From the NCBI RefSeq assembly GCF_001620365.2, contig NZ_LQMT02000020.1, positions 2,519 to 48,953 of the forward strand: a stretch of 46,435 nt of DNA, read 5' to 3'. The notes below the pieces were generated by a model. That model was given only the letters and a program-made list of their open reading frames with translations, was not told the origin of the DNA and did not search any database. This DNA is from Amycolatopsis keratiniphila subsp. keratiniphila (GTDB taxonomy: Bacteria; Actinomycetota; Actinomycetes; Mycobacteriales; Pseudonocardiaceae). The number at the start of each line of letters is the position of its first letter. Positions within the stretch are counted from its first letter, which is position 1. Made by a program: the position numbers and the translations under genes. This document shows, piece by piece, positions 7,629-15,635 of the stretch.

Positions 7629-8195
7629 ATGGTGAGCAAGGTCGACGGAGTCCGGAGTCTCGATGCGTTGCGCGAGCTGGTCCACAGTGGCGCGGAGCCC
7701 GAGTACCAGCTCTTCTACGGCCACACCCCGCTCAAGAGCGGCCGGGTCAACGCGGCCTGCCTGAGCCAGTGGTGGCTGGCGCCGTTCGTGGTGGACGGTG
7801 AGCGGTACCCGACGGCCGAGCATTTCATGATGGCGAGCAAGGCCGAGCTGTTCGGCGATCACGCCGCGGCGGCGAACATCCGTCAGGCGCCGGACCCCAA
7901 GACCGCCAAGATCCTCGGGCGCGAGGTCGCCGGGTTCGACGCCGAGGTCTGGGAGCGGCACCGTTTCGACATCGTCATCGACGGCAACCTCGAGAAGTTC
8001 CGCCAGCACGCCGAAGAGCGCGAGTTCCTGCTGAGCACGGGCGACAAGGTGATCGTCGAGGCGTCGAGGATGGACCTGGTCTGGGGCAGCGGCCTCGCCC
8101 GCGAGGACAAGAACGCCACCCGCCCCGACTACTGGCGCGGGCAGAACCTCCTGGGCTTCGCGCTCATGGAGGTCCGCGAGCAGCTGCGCGGCTAG
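7629..8195 (+). CDS. NADAR family protein
   Basis: The 188-residue product matches the NADAR/YbiA family: YQLFYGHTPLKSGRVNAACLSQWWLAPFVVDG then YPTAEHFMMASKAELFGD, and near the end WGSGLAREDKNATRPDYWRGQNLLGFALMEVRE. Family members hydrolyse N-glycosidic bonds. Some act on riboflavin-pathway intermediates; others remove ADP-ribose from guanine in DNA and serve as antitoxins to DarT-like toxins. No DarT partner or riboflavin gene is nearby, so the role here is open. The ATG at 7629 was chosen because homology begins soon after it; the frame is open to 7536 but that part is low in family features. No strong ribosome site is seen. Confidence 0.88.
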   Translation: MVSKVDGVRSLDALRELVHSGAEPEYQLFYGHTPLKSGRVNAACLSQWWLAPFVVDGERYPTAEHFMMASKAELFGDHAAAANIRQAPDPKTAKILGREVAGFDAEVWERHRFDIVIDGNLEKFRQHAEEREFLLSTGDKVIVEASRMDLVWGSGLAREDKNATRPDYWRGQNLLGFALMEVREQLRG

Positions 8196-8197
8196 TT

Positions 8198-8289
8198 CTC
8201 GCGTGATCAGAGACCGAACTCGCGTGATTGAAGGCGGAACTCGTGTGTGCGGCTTCCGATCACGCGAGTTACGTCTCTGATCACGCGAG
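8198..8289. repeat. Nested inverted repeats of AACTCGCGTGAT
   Basis: The outer arms 8198-8214 and 8273-8289 pair over 17 bp. The inner arms 8217-8228 and 8259-8270 pair over 12 bp, and a degenerate copy (AACTCGTGTG) sits at 8238-8247. The element fills the gap between the NADAR stop and the acyltransferase stop, touching the latter. It is probably a bidirectional terminator built from a repeat family that I recall as recurrent in Amycolatopsis, without being able to count copies here. Confidence 0.7.
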
Positions 8290-9048
8290 TTACGAGTCCA
8301 CGCCCAGGGTCTTCTGGAGTGCCTTGTTCGCCTTGCGCGCCATGTCCGCGACGGCCTCGCGGCGGGCGGCGTCGGCGGCGTAGTCGTCCTGGCGGTTCCG
8401 GACGACGCGCGCCGGCGAGCCGACGGCGATCGAGTAGTCCGGGATCTCGCCCCGCACCACGGCGTGCGCGCCGAGGACGCAGCCGCGGCCGACGCGGGTG
8501 CCCTTGAGCACGGAGACCTTGGTGCCGATCCAGGTGTCCGGCCCGATCCGCACCGGCGACTTCACGATGCCCTGGTCCTTGATCGGGACGGTGATGTCGC
8601 TGGTGACGTGGTCGAAGTCGCAGATGTACACCCAGTCCGCGACGAGCGTGGCCGCGCCGAGTTCGATGTCGAGGTAGCCGTTGAGGACGTTCTGCCGCCC
8701 GAAGACGGCCTTGTCGCCGATGCGCAGCGAACCCTCGTGGCAGCGGATCGCGTTGCCGTCGCCGATGTGCACCCAGCGGCCGATCTCCAGCCGCCCGTAG
8801 CCGGGACGGCAGTGGATCTCGACGTCCTTGCCGAGGAACACCATCCCCCGCAGGATGATGTGCGGGTTCGCGATCCGGAACTTCAGCAGCCGCCAGTACC
8901 GCACCAGGTACCAGGGCGTGTACGCGCGGTTTCGCAGCACCCAGCGCAGCGAGTCCTTGGTCAGGAACTTCGCCTGACGCGGATCACGACGGGCCTGGCC
9001 CCAGGCGCGGAGCCGCGACAACGCGGGCGCACCCCACATGGACGTCAT
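8290..9048 (-). CDS. Acyltransferase with left-handed beta helix
   Basis: The 252-residue product has imperfect hexapeptide turns across the middle (LEIGRWVHIGDGNAIRC, LRIGDKAVFGRQNVL, VRIGPDTWIGTKVSVLKGTRVGRGCVLGAHAVV), typical of maltose/virginiamycin-type O-acetyltransferases. CDFDHVTSD supplies the histidine expected at the active site, and IAVGSPARVVR is the usual C-terminal signature. It resembles the mycobacterial Rv3034c-type transferase. Residues 1-70 have no repeats and are basic, perhaps for membrane or partner contact. The ATG at 9048 is a choice between two close methionines (9048 and 9039); neither has a clear ribosome site. Acceptor substrate unknown. Confidence 0.87.
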   Translation of the reverse strand: MTSMWGAPALSRLRAWGQARRDPRQAKFLTKDSLRWVLRNRAYTPWYLVRYWRLLKFRIANPHIILRGMVFLGKDVEIHCRPGYGRLEIGRWVHIGDGNAIRCHEGSLRIGDKAVFGRQNVLNGYLDIELGAATLVADWVYICDFDHVTSDITVPIKDQGIVKSPVRIGPDTWIGTKVSVLKGTRVGRGCVLGAHAVVRGEIPDYSIAVGSPARVVRNRQDDYAADAARREAVADMARKANKALQKTLGVDS

Positions 9049-9101
9049 ACCGGTGACCGTAACCTGTGAACAGGCCGTCGACCGCAAAGGGGAGCACGCG
9101 C

Positions 9102-10061
9102 ATGGGGACCAAGCTGATCATCGACACCGACCCGGGGGTCGACGACGCCTTCGCGCTGGCGCTGGCCTCGCAAGCAGAGGACGTCGACCTGCTCGGCGTG
9201 ACCACGGTGTTCGGCAACGTTCCGCTGAGCCACACCACCGCCAACGCCCGCCGTCTGCTGCAGCTCTTCGGCCGCGACGACGTCCCTGTCGCCGCCGGTG
9301 CCGCGCGGCCGATGGTCTACGACAACGCCAAACCCGCCGGATTCGTCCACGGCGAGGACGGCCTGTCCGGGCACGCCGGGACCTTGCCGGAGGCGAAACG
9401 CCCGCTCGACGAACGCGGCGCCGTCCGCCTGCTGGTGGATCTGCTGGAAGCCGCCGACGAGCCGGTGACCATCGCCCCGATCGGCCCGCTGACGAATATC
9501 GCGCTGCTGCTCGCGGCCCATCCGGACATCCGCGAGAAGATCGGCAGGATCGTCATCATGGGCGGCGGGGTGACCAAGGGGAACTCCACCACCGCGGCCG
9601 AGTTCAACATCTGGAGCGACCCCGAGGCCGCGCGCCGGGTGCTGGTCGACGAGGACATCCCCACGGTGCTGGTCCCGCTCGACATCACGCACCAGTGCTC
9701 GGTCGACACGGACTGGCTCGGCAAACTCGCCGCGTCCGGGCCGCTCGGCGCGGCGCTCGAAGCGCTGACGCCCACCTACGTCGAGCACTACACCCCGATC
9801 CTCGGTCTCCCCGGGATGGTCATGCACGACGCGGTCGCGGTGGCCGAGGCGATCCGGCCGGGCATCCTCGACGTCGAGTCGTACCCCGTGGACGTCGAGT
9901 GCGGCTTCGGCCCCGCCCGCGGCGCGACGCTGGTGGACCGGCGAAGGCTGCGAAGCACCGATCCGCAGGCCGTGCCCGGCCGCACCATCGACGTCGCGCT
10001 GACCACCGACGTGGACGCCTTCCGCGAGTTCGTCCTCGGCTCCATCACCGGAGGCCGGTGA
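9102..10061 (+). CDS. Inosine-uridine preferring nucleoside hydrolase
   Basis: The 319-residue product starts with the calcium- and ribose-binding signature IIDTDPGVDDAFAL, and has IAPIGPLTNIALLL and MGGGVTKGNSTTAAEFNIWSDP in the usual order. It would hydrolyse purine or pyrimidine ribonucleosides to base plus ribose for salvage. GMVMHDAVAVAEAI provides the late aspartate of the metal site. The ATG at 9102 has AAGGGGAG 7 nt upstream. Its stop TGA shares one base with the ATG of the next gene, so the two are translationally coupled, although a link between nucleoside salvage and wall peptidase is not obvious. Confidence 0.93.
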   Translation: MGTKLIIDTDPGVDDAFALALASQAEDVDLLGVTTVFGNVPLSHTTANARRLLQLFGRDDVPVAAGAARPMVYDNAKPAGFVHGEDGLSGHAGTLPEAKRPLDERGAVRLLVDLLEAADEPVTIAPIGPLTNIALLLAAHPDIREKIGRIVIMGGGVTKGNSTTAAEFNIWSDPEAARRVLVDEDIPTVLVPLDITHQCSVDTDWLGKLAASGPLGAALEALTPTYVEHYTPILGLPGMVMHDAVAVAEAIRPGILDVESYPVDVECGFGPARGATLVDRRRLRSTDPQAVPGRTIDVALTTDVDAFREFVLGSITGGR

Positions 10062-11188
10062 TGGAACAGGAAACCTCGCGCCGCCGCAGGCTCCCGGTGA
10101 TCGCCGCCGCGGTCGTCGTCGCGGGCGCCGCGCTGGTCGCCGCCATCACCTTCGCGCCGAAGGACGAGCCGAAGACGGAGGCCGCGGCCGTCGAGTCCTC
10201 GGCCCCGCCCACACCGCCGCCGTCCTCGTCCGCCCCGGCTGAGATGCCGAAGGAACAGCCGAAGGTCCCGCAGCAGATGGGGCAGGAGTTCGACGCCTGG
10301 GTGTCGAAGACCAGCGGCTGGCTCGACATCCCGCTGCGCGCGATGACCGGGTACGCGAAGACCACCGTGGCGCTGAGCAAGGAGACGCCGGGCTGCCGCC
10401 TGTCCTGGGTGACGCTGGCCGCGCTCGGGAAGATCGCCTCCGATCACGGCCGCGCCGCCGGATCGGGGCTGAACGCCGACGGCGTGCTGACCAAGCCGCT
10501 CGGCGCGGTCGAGGTCCGCGACTTCTACAACAAGGTCGTCTCGTCCGCGAACGCGAGCGGCCCGCTGCAGCTGACGTCGTCGGTGTGGGACCGCTTCAAG
10601 GCCTCGGCGAGCGGCGGGAAACCGGATCCGCAGAACATCGACGACGCCACGCTCACCGCCGGGCGCGCCCTGTGCGCGGGCGGCCGCGACCTCGGCCAGG
10701 GCCAGACGTGGTGGAACGCGGTGAGCACGCTGCAGCCCGCGCCGCTGCTGATGCACCGCACGCTCGCGACGGTGAACGTCTACGGCACGGTCGGCCAGAG
10801 CCCGCAGCCGCCGAACGCGGCGGCCTTGAGCGCGGTCAACTTCGCCATCGACAAGATCGGGCTGCCGTACGTCTGGGGCGGCAACGGCACCGGCGGCAGC
10901 GATCCCGGCTTCGACTGCTCCGGCCTGACGACGGCCGCGTACGCCAGTGCCGGCGTCAAGCTCATGCGCACCGCCCACACGCAGTACCACAGCGTGGACA
11001 AGGTGACCGATCCCCAGCTGGGCGACCTGATCTTCTACGGCGAGCCGAACACGAAGATCCACCACGTCGGGCTGTACATCGGGAACCAGCAGATGATCGA
11101 CGCCCCGCAGACCGGGCAGGCGGTGCAGGTGCACACCTACCGGAAGCAGGGCGACGACTACGCCGGAGCTGGCCGCCCGACGGCTTAG
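10061..11188 (+). CDS. Membrane-anchored NlpC/P60 protein with degenerate transglycosylase domain
   Basis: The 375-residue product has a short basic cytoplasmic tail, one membrane segment (about 11-30), a Pro/Ser-rich linker (about 36-70), a lytic-transglycosylase-like domain (about 95-245) and a C-terminal NlpC/P60 domain (about 254-372). The peptidase shows FDCSGLTTAAY with Cys286 and IHHVGLYIG with His335, so it should cut wall peptides. The middle domain keeps GPLQLTSSVWDRF and PQNIDDATL..GRALCAGGRDL of the MltB-like fold. Where active enzymes have Glu in (V/I)ESDHGR, this one reads KIASDHGR with Ala126. It may bind glycan without cleaving it. It overlaps the nucleoside hydrolase gene by 1 nt. 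Confidence 0.88.
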   Translation: MEQETSRRRRLPVIAAAVVVAGAALVAAITFAPKDEPKTEAAAVESSAPPTPPPSSSAPAEMPKEQPKVPQQMGQEFDAWVSKTSGWLDIPLRAMTGYAKTTVALSKETPGCRLSWVTLAALGKIASDHGRAAGSGLNADGVLTKPLGAVEVRDFYNKVVSSANASGPLQLTSSVWDRFKASASGGKPDPQNIDDATLTAGRALCAGGRDLGQGQTWWNAVSTLQPAPLLMHRTLATVNVYGTVGQSPQPPNAAALSAVNFAIDKIGLPYVWGGNGTGGSDPGFDCSGLTTAAYASAGVKLMRTAHTQYHSVDKVTDPQLGDLIFYGEPNTKIHHVGLYIGNQQMIDAPQTGQAVQVHTYRKQGDDYAGAGRPTA

Positions 11189-11203
11189 GACGAAGGCAAC
11201 CAA

Positions 11204-11247
11204 CCCTCCCCTTAAGGCGTGTACGTCGTGCATGCCACAAGGGAGGG
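11204..11247 (+). promoter_or_regulatory. Possible hairpin sequestering a ribosome site
   Basis: CCCTCCC at 11204-11210 is exactly complementary to GGGAGGG at 11241-11247, the Shine-Dalgarno region of the following gene. The 30-nt loop would leave a 7-bp all-strong stem closing off the ribosome site. Complementarity is seen; regulation is inferred. Confidence 0.3.
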
Positions 11248-11252
11248 CCAGC

Positions 11253-13841
11253 ATGACCTTACGAAGATCACTGACGTTGCCCGCCGTCGCGCTCGCCATC
11301 GCGCTCACCGTCTCCGGTGGCGGGATGGCGGCTGCCACCGATCAACAGCGTTCGGAAGTGACGCTGTCCGCGACGTCCTGGGGTTACGTCGACTCGGCGA
11401 CACCGGCCACCGCCTACTTCAAGCCGTCCGGCAGCCTGCCGGTCGGCACCTGGGACACCACACCGCACCTTCAACGCTCCTACGTGAATTTCGACCTCGG
11501 CTCCTTGCGAGGTGTGCCGTTCACGACGGTGCTGCTGTCGGCGGGCGAGACGCACTACGTCGACTGCGACCGCCGAGCCACCGAGGTGTGGCGGACCTCC
11601 GCCTACACCAAGCAGTCGACCTGGCAGAGCCGCCCGGCGGAGCACACACGGGTGGCGTCCAGGGGCGCCGACAACACCTGCATCGACAACCACGCCACGT
11701 TCGACGTCACCGCCGCGGTGCGGGACGCGATCGCACAGAAGGCCCGTCACCTCACGCTGGGCATCCGCGTCGCCGAAGCCCACGAGGCGGACCCTGCGTT
11801 CTATCGGAGGATCGAGTCCCCGGCGACGCTGCGGGTGGTGAACAACGCTCCGCCCGCGACACCGGCCGACCTCCGCACCAACGACGAGCCCTGCGCCAAG
11901 GACGGCACCGGACCGCTGGTCAATCACCAGGCGAAGCTGAGCGCACGGCTGTCCGACCCGAACGGCGACACCACGTTCGGGCAGTTCACGTGGTGGCCGG
12001 TGGCGGACCCGTCACAACGGCGTACGGCCGCCGGCTCCGAGGCGTACGTGGACACCTGGGGCCTCGCCGACGGTACCTACGCGTGGGAGGTGTACGCACA
12101 GGACAGCTGGGGGGCGAAGTCGTCCACGACCGGCCCGTGCCGGTTCACCGTCGACCGCACGAATCCGAACGCGCCCGCCGTCGCCTCCGCGACGTACCCG
12201 GCGGACACCGAGGGCGGCGGGGTCGGTGTGGCGGGCGAGTTCACCTTCTCCCCCAACGGTTCCACCGACGTCGTGCGCTACGACTACGACTTCGGCGGGG
12301 ATATGCGGGAGATCGCCGCGGGCCCCGACGGCACGGCCACCATCAGCTTCACCCCCACGGCCAACGGCCGGCACTCGGTGGTCGTACGAGCGTGGGACCG
12401 GGCGGGCAACCTCTCGCTCAGTACCTACCACTCGTTCATCGTCAAGGAGACGCGGCCGACGGTCACGTCCGACCGCTATCCGCCGCAGGGCGGCCCGGAC
12501 GGCGGCATCGGCGTGCCTGGCGTGTTCAGGTTCGCGCCGGCGGCACCGAACGTCGTGGCGTACGACTACCGGCTGAACGACGGCGCGTCCGCCACGGTCA
12601 CGGCGGGCCAGGACGGCGTCGCCGAGGTGACGATCACGCCGGCCGCCGGCGGTGAGCACGTGTTGTTCGTGCGCAGCACCGACGCCTCGGGCGTGAAGTC
12701 GCCGGAACGGGAGTACCGGTTCCTCGTCGACGCGTCACCGGTGGTGAGCGGGCCCGAAAACGTCGACCTCGGCGCCTCGGTCACGTACACGGCGAAACCG
12801 AGAATGCCGCACATCGTCGAGTACGACTACTGGTTCGCGAGTGCCGAGAGTACGAAGTGGACGGTCAAGGCGAACGCCGACGGAACCGCCGCGCTGCCGG
12901 TCGAAGTCACCTCGACCGAGCAGACCCTGCTGCGGGTCCAGGCCCGCGACGCGTCCGGCGGACTGTCCCCGGTGACGGAGAAACGGTTGTGGCTCAACAC
13001 TTGGCGGCCCACGGTCGACTACACGGGCGACATCGCGACGGAGGGTGCTGCCGTCGCGTTCACGTTCACCACCCCGATGCCGAACGCCGTGGAGTTCGAG
13101 TACTGGCTGGCGGCGGACCCGGCGACCAGGTGGACCGTGCCCGTCAGCGGGAACACCGCGACGGTGAACTACACCCTGCCGAGGATCGGCGACTACGAGA
13201 TGCTGGTGCGCGCGAAGAACACTGCGAACGTGTGGTCGTCGACGGGCAACATCACCTGGACGGCGACGAACGATCCGGCGGTGACCTCGAAGGAATTCCA
13301 GATGAACGGGCGGGTGTTCCCCGGCACCTTCACGTTCGACGCCCGCCAGCCGGGCGCGGTGGCGTTCGAGTACTCGTTCGACTGGGGTCCGTTCCAGCGG
13401 ACGGCCGCCGAGAACGGGCGCGCCGTGCTGGCGTGGACTCCCCCGCTGCCACCGGAAGGCTCGGCCTACCACAACCTGCGGGTGCGCACGGTGACCGCCG
13501 ACAACGTCTCCTCGCAGGAGAAGGCGTATTACTTCAACATTTTGAGCGCGCCGTACGTGTCGTCCAAGGAATACCCGGAAAGCGAGTGGTCGGGCGGCGC
13601 CGGTGTGCCGGGGAAGTTCACCTTCACGCCGGGTATGCCGGGCATGGTCTCGTACACCTACTACGTCCGGAACGACTGGGGTGCCGTGACGGAGGAGATC
13701 ACCGTACCGGCGGACGGTTCGGGGACGGGGACGATGACGTGGACCCCACCGGACCGGGGCATCTACTCGGTCCACGTGCGGGGCAACACGGCCGACGGCG
13801 GCAAGTCGGGTGGCATCGGCTACTCGGTGTACGTCAACTGA
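11253..13841 (+). CDS. Large secreted repeat protein with DNRLRE-like head
   Basis: The 862-residue product has a Sec signal peptide (residues 1-28). A DNRLRE-like beta domain follows (about 35-200: RSYVNFDLGSL, WQSRPAEHTRVAS, FDVTAAVRDAI), then one Ig/FN3-like domain (about 200-300). Six tandem units of 85-95 residues run from about 309 to the end. Each unit opens with V(T/S)S..YP-like text, has a GVPGxFxFxP-like strand, then V.(A/E)YDY or EYDYWF, and ends in VRAxD-like text. No catalytic motif is seen, so it is likely a surface or matrix adhesin, or a carbohydrate-binding scaffold. ATG 11253 follows AAGGGAGGG. A strong hairpin follows the gene. Confidence 0.85.
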   Translation: MTLRRSLTLPAVALAIALTVSGGGMAAATDQQRSEVTLSATSWGYVDSATPATAYFKPSGSLPVGTWDTTPHLQRSYVNFDLGSLRGVPFTTVLLSAGETHYVDCDRRATEVWRTSAYTKQSTWQSRPAEHTRVASRGADNTCIDNHATFDVTAAVRDAIAQKARHLTLGIRVAEAHEADPAFYRRIESPATLRVVNNAPPATPADLRTNDEPCAKDGTGPLVNHQAKLSARLSDPNGDTTFGQFTWWPVADPSQRRTAAGSEAYVDTWGLADGTYAWEVYAQDSWGAKSSTTGPCRFTVDRTNPNAPAVASATYPADTEGGGVGVAGEFTFSPNGSTDVVRYDYDFGGDMREIAAGPDGTATISFTPTANGRHSVVVRAWDRAGNLSLSTYHSFIVKETRPTVTSDRYPPQGGPDGGIGVPGVFRFAPAAPNVVAYDYRLNDGASATVTAGQDGVAEVTITPAAGGEHVLFVRSTDASGVKSPEREYRFLVDASPVVSGPENVDLGASVTYTAKPRMPHIVEYDYWFASAESTKWTVKANADGTAALPVEVTSTEQTLLRVQARDASGGLSPVTEKRLWLNTWRPTVDYTGDIATEGAAVAFTFTTPMPNAVEFEYWLAADPATRWTVPVSGNTATVNYTLPRIGDYEMLVRAKNTANVWSSTGNITWTATNDPAVTSKEFQMNGRVFPGTFTFDARQPGAVAFEYSFDWGPFQRTAAENGRAVLAWTPPLPPEGSAYHNLRVRTVTADNVSSQEKAYYFNILSAPYVSSKEYPESEWSGGAGVPGKFTFTPGMPGMVSYTYYVRNDWGAVTEEITVPADGSGTGTMTWTPPDRGIYSVHVRGNTADGGKSGGIGYSVYVN

Positions 13842-13850
13842 CCGCGTGAC

Positions 13851-13886
13851 CGGCGGCCCCGTTCCCGGCCGGGAGCGGGGCCGCCG
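13851..13886. terminator. Bidirectional terminator hairpin
   Basis: Arms 13851-13861 and 13876-13886 pair perfectly over 11 bp. The loop itself contains a TCCCGG/CCGGGA pairing, so nearly the whole element folds. It sits between the convergent stops at 13841 and 13890. Confidence 0.75.
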
Positions 13887-13889
13887 TGT

Positions 13890-14909
13890 TCAGCCGCGGT
13901 AGTAGTCGGCGAGCGCCGCGAACGCGGCCTTGGGTTCCCACGGCATGCCCGGATAGGTTTCGCCGTCGCGGTTTTCGAGGACCTTGACGATGCCGAGACT
14001 GGCCAGGTCCAGGTCACGGCGAGGGTCGTCGGGACGGTGCGGGTAGTTGGAGAGCGCGAAAAGGTAGACGAAAGCGGCGTCGACACCTTCGGCGTCGAAG
14101 ATCTCCAGCAGCTCGCGCAGGTATTCGGCCTGCCCGGCCTCGTCGCGGTCGTACTCGCCGTTCAGCCGGACCGGGCGGCCGGTCTCGTCGTGCTCGACGA
14201 TCTCCATACTGCGCGGGGCCAGCTCGCCAGCGCCGCGCCAGGTGGCCGTGCCGAAGCCGGTGATCGCGAGCGGCTTTCCTTGCGCCACAAGGGCGCGCAC
14301 TCCTTCCTGGAACCGGTCGGCCACCTCCGCGGACCGGATGAGTTCGACCGACATGATGTCGAAGAGGGTCCAGTCGACCCGCTCGAACGGGATGCAGGCG
14401 TAGGTGACCTTCCCGAGAAAGCGCTCACGGACCGTTGCCACGGCCTCGTCGAGGAAATCGTTGAGCCGCGCGCTCGCCTCGGCGACGCGCTCACCCAGGC
14501 TCTCCGGCCTGCCGAAGAGTCGTTCGAGCCGCTCGGCGATGTCGTCACCGGGCAGGAATCCGTGGTCCATGAGGCTCAGCTCGACGCCGGTGACGAACAC
14601 GACTTCGACTCCCGTCCGCCGGACCCGCTCCGCCCGCCGCGCGCAGTCGGCGAACAACGCCAGCATCTCCTCGGGCGTCAGCTCCAACGGGTAGGGCGAG
14701 AACCAGACCTCCAGCCCGAGTTCGGCCGCGAGGTGGGCGGCCTGTTCCAGCCGTTCCGGGTCGCCGCCGACGAGATGTACGGCGTTGCAGTGCAGATCGT
14801 CACGGATGATGGCCAGCTCCCGTTTCACCAGGTCGAGATCGAAGTTTTCGCGGGAGTTCTCGCCGCCCCTGACGAAGCCGGTGTCGTAGGCGATGCCTTT
14901 GGCACGCAT
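13890..14909 (-). CDS. TIM-barrel, glycoside-hydrolase-like protein of unknown function
   Basis: The 339-residue product starts MRAKGIAYDTGF and alternates strands and helices as in a TIM barrel: CNAVHLVGGDPERLEQAAHLAAELGLEVWFSPYP, VEVVFVTGVELSLMDHGFLPGDD, KPLAITGFGTATW, and DAAFVYLFALSNYPHRPDDPRRDLDLASLGIVKV. The Glu in TGVELSL and acidic residues after FALSN are placed like catalytic acids, but I cannot assign a GH family. I recall relatives labelled abortive infection protein; nothing here (no CPBP membrane or HEPN motif) supports that label. ATG 14909 has GAGAGG upstream. A TetR gene is divergent with two operator-like palindromes in the gap. No signal peptide, so it is cytoplasmic. Confidence 0.72.
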   Translation of the reverse strand: MRAKGIAYDTGFVRGGENSRENFDLDLVKRELAIIRDDLHCNAVHLVGGDPERLEQAAHLAAELGLEVWFSPYPLELTPEEMLALFADCARRAERVRRTGVEVVFVTGVELSLMDHGFLPGDDIAERLERLFGRPESLGERVAEASARLNDFLDEAVATVRERFLGKVTYACIPFERVDWTLFDIMSVELIRSAEVADRFQEGVRALVAQGKPLAITGFGTATWRGAGELAPRSMEIVEHDETGRPVRLNGEYDRDEAGQAEYLRELLEIFDAEGVDAAFVYLFALSNYPHRPDDPRRDLDLASLGIVKVLENRDGETYPGMPWEPKAAFAALADYYRG

Positions 14910-14955
14910 GGGTTCGGTCCTCTCGTGTCGGAAGGTGGTGCCCGAGGTTAAGCAG

Positions 14956-14992
14956 AAACTTGCGTGCACGCAAGTTTGCGTTCGCGCAAGTT
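14956..14992. promoter_or_regulatory. Two operator palindromes between TIM-barrel gene and TetR
   Basis: A perfect 22-bp palindrome with half-site AAACTTGCGTG spans 14956-14977. A second, degenerate copy of the 20-bp core spans 14973-14992, with an exact right half (CGCAAGTT) and a left half matching 6 of 8. They overlap by 5 bp and sit just before the TetR GTG start at 15011, as expected for an autoregulated divergent promoter. Confidence 0.8.
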
Positions 14993-15010
14993 GCCTGGGA
15001 CACTCGACCC

Positions 15011-15631
15011 GTGACCGGATTGCGCGATCAGAAGAAGCAGGCCACCAGAAAGACCTTGCGCGAGGCGGCACTGCGGCTGGCCCTGGAGCGTGGCCCCGAA
15101 AACGTGCGCGTCGACGACATCGCCGAGGCCGCCGGAGTCTCGCCCCGGACCTACAACAACTACTTCTCCAGCCGCGAGCAGGCCATCGTCGCCGCCGTCA
15201 CCGCCGAACGGGAAGCACGCATCGCGACGGCGGTGGCGGCCCGGCCCGCTGAAGCCAGCCTCGCCGACACCGTGATCGAAGCGATCGTCGAGCTCTACAC
15301 CGACCCGGGCGAGCACCATCGCGACGCGCTGCTGCTGATCACCACCCGTCCGGCGTTGCGCGCCGCCTTCACCGACACCACCAGCGCGATGGAACTCCCC
15401 CTCGCCGACGCGCTCACCGAACGCCTCGGCGACATCCCGCCACACGTCGCCCACGTGCTCGCGGCGAGCGTGACCGCGGCGGTGCGCATCGCACTCGAGC
15501 GATGGCTGCAGCCGCTCACGACCGGCGGGCTCGTCGTACCCTCCGGCTCGCTGCCCGACCTGCTCCGCACCGCGCTCGCCCCCCTCGTTCCCGCACTCGA
15601 CGCCGCCGAAGCCCGTGGCGACATAAGGTGA
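15011..15631 (+). CDS. TetR family transcriptional regulator
   Basis: The 206-residue product has the TetR helix-turn-helix at the N-terminus: TRKTLREAALRLALERG, then VRVDDIAEAAGVSPRTYNNYF and SSREQAIVA. The ligand domain (about 80-200) is alpha-helical and rich in Ala and Leu. The GTG start at 15011 places the protein just past the operator; the frame is open further upstream, but that stretch is the operator itself. The gene is divergent from the TIM-barrel gene, the most likely target, and its stop is 4 nt before the next gene, whose ribosome site lies in its last codons. Ligand unknown. Confidence 0.92.
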   Translation: MTGLRDQKKQATRKTLREAALRLALERGPENVRVDDIAEAAGVSPRTYNNYFSSREQAIVAAVTAEREARIATAVAARPAEASLADTVIEAIVELYTDPGEHHRDALLLITTRPALRAAFTDTTSAMELPLADALTERLGDIPPHVAHVLAASVTAAVRIALERWLQPLTTGGLVVPSGSLPDLLRTALAPLVPALDAAEARGDIR

Positions 15632-15635
15632 TCGC

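Noticed and set aside
13890..14909. Phage abortive-infection gene
   Set aside because: The label may be attached to relatives, but no known Abi motif (CPBP, HEPN, AbiE-type) can be seen; the barrel-like pattern does not support defence.
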